From an uncultured Prevotella sp. (lineage in GTDB: Bacteria > Bacteroidota > Bacteroidia > Bacteroidales > Bacteroidaceae), in contig USCX01000066.1 of assembly GCA_900553285.1 (NCBI GenBank), forward strand, positions 1-7,266: a DNA stretch of 7,266 nt, read 5' to 3'. Made by a program: the position numbers and the translations under genes. The notes beneath the pieces are model-generated. The model searched no databases, was not told the origin of the DNA, and was given only the letters and a program-made list of their open reading frames with translations. Shown piece by piece: positions 6,677 through 7,266 of this stretch (positions within the stretch are counted from its first letter, which is position 1; every line of letters begins with the position of its first letter).

Positions 6677-7266
6677 TCAGAAGGCGATGGCTTTCAGGCG
6701 GAGGCCGGTGGTCTCGTCGAGCCCGAAGAGGAGGTTCATGTTCTCGACGGCCTGTCCCGACGCTCCTTTCAGGAGGTTGTCGATGGTGGCTGTGACAAGA
6801 ATTTTGCGGTCGAAGACGTCGGCGTGTATGAGCGCTTTGTTCGTGCCCACAACCTGTTTCATGTCGATGGCGCGCGGAGAGTAGTGCGTGAAAGGCGCGT
6901 CGGCATAAAAGGCGGTGTAGAGCCGTTCGACGGCCGCTGCGTCAGGCAAACCGGTCGGGGCGACAGGATTCCGGGTCGGGGCGTCCGTTCCGACGGGCAC
7001 GACGGCTGTCAGGAAAATGCCCCTTGGGAAGTCGCCGCGCCACGGGATGAAGTCGAGTGAAGCCGTGAATCCGGGTTGCAGCTCGTTGAGGCTTTGGCGG
7101 ATTTCGGCGATGTGCTGATGGGTGAAGGCCTTATAGACGCTCATGTTGCCCGAGCGCCAGGAGAAATGCGTCGTGGCCGAAGGCTTGACGCCCGCGCCGG
7201 TCGACCCCGTGACCGCGTTGATGGTGATGTCGGAGGTGAGCAGCCCGGCTTTGGCCAGCGGCAGGA
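6677..7266 (-). CDS. argC: N-acetyl-gamma-glutamyl-phosphate reductase, C-terminal part
   Basis: NADPH-dependent reductase that turns N-acyl-glutamyl phosphate into the semialdehyde used by ArgD, in the cytoplasm. The frame stays open to the window edge, so the start, the Rossmann fold and the catalytic Cys are outside; about 195 codons are visible. Recognisable family segments are TGSTGAGVKPSATTHFSWRS, then YKAFTHQHIAEI with the conserved catalytic-site His, DFIPWRGDFPRGIF, FYADAPFTHYSP, and the C-terminal IDNLLKGASGQAVENMNLLF. Translation continues unbroken upstream of the Met at 7144, which is internal. A proline-rich stretch (bases about 6945-7005) between PRGIF and FYADAPF looks longer than in ArgC proteins I remember. 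It is followed at 30 bases by argD, forming an operon. Confidence 0.96.
   Translation of the reverse strand, partial: LPLAKAGLLTSDITINAVTGSTGAGVKPSATTHFSWRSGNMSVYKAFTHQHIAEIRQSLNELQPGFTASLDFIPWRGDFPRGIFLTAVVPVGTDAPTRNPVAPTGLPDAAAVERLYTAFYADAPFTHYSPRAIDMKQVVGTNKALIHADVFDRKILVTATIDNLLKGASGQAVENMNLLFGLDETTGLRLKAIAF
6953..6983. repeat. Short direct repeat inside argC, 21-base period
   Basis: GGTCGGGGCG occurs at 6953-6962 and again at 6974-6983, exactly 21 bases apart, so the repeat preserves the reading frame. In the protein it shows as APT recurring every seven residues in DAPTRNPVAPTG. It coincides with the extra proline-rich segment of ArgC and may mark its origin by slippage. Confidence 0.5.

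Noticed and set aside
6503..7060. Plus-strand open frame spanning the argC-argD junction
   Set aside because: Antisense to both genes, rich in Val, Asp and Glu as expected from the complement of this coding sequence; no domain or promoter seen.

Overview
The window looks like chromosomal DNA of a GC-rich member of the Bacteroidales, most probably near the Prevotellaceae. Three things support this. The gene order uppS-bamA-ompH-ompH is typical of the group. Promoters match the Bacteroidetes TAnnTTTG -7 box, and start codons lack clear Shine-Dalgarno sequences. The ArgD and ArgC proteins also read like Bacteroidales versions. The genus call is inference from remembered family sequences, not from a search.

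Left half, plus strand (1-4392): an envelope-biogenesis cluster. It opens with the 3' part of uppS (undecaprenyl diphosphate synthase, the lipid carrier for peptidoglycan and surface glycans). Only a few bases later comes a full-length bamA (outer-membrane protein insertase, five POTRA domains plus barrel). Two tandem OmpH/Skp-type periplasmic chaperone genes follow. The first sits 47 bases after bamA and probably belongs to its operon. The second has a good promoter of its own in the preceding intergenic gap. The cluster ends at a long, nested hairpin terminator at 4426-4485.

Right half, minus strand (4620-7266): read in its own direction, it starts with the 3' part of argC, then argD 30 bases later, together two consecutive arginine-biosynthesis steps. 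A strong terminator follows argD. Next is a separately promoted gene for a GIY-YIG (T5orf172-like) family protein. That gene carries a single in-frame TAA at codon 63, with homologous-looking sequence continuing in the same frame on the far side. It is therefore annotated as a pseudogene, with sequencing error or a recent nonsense mutation as the possible causes.

The two halves converge on the 4393-4619 intergenic region, which holds the terminators. I saw no tRNA, rRNA, CRISPR array, insertion sequence, attachment site or origin. Most of the window is ordinary housekeeping sequence. The points worth a second look are the interrupted GIY-YIG gene, a very tyrosine-rich external loop in BamA, the independent promoter of the second ompH, the nested convergent terminator, and a repeat-associated proline-rich insertion in ArgC. 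I found no convincing undescribed biological system.
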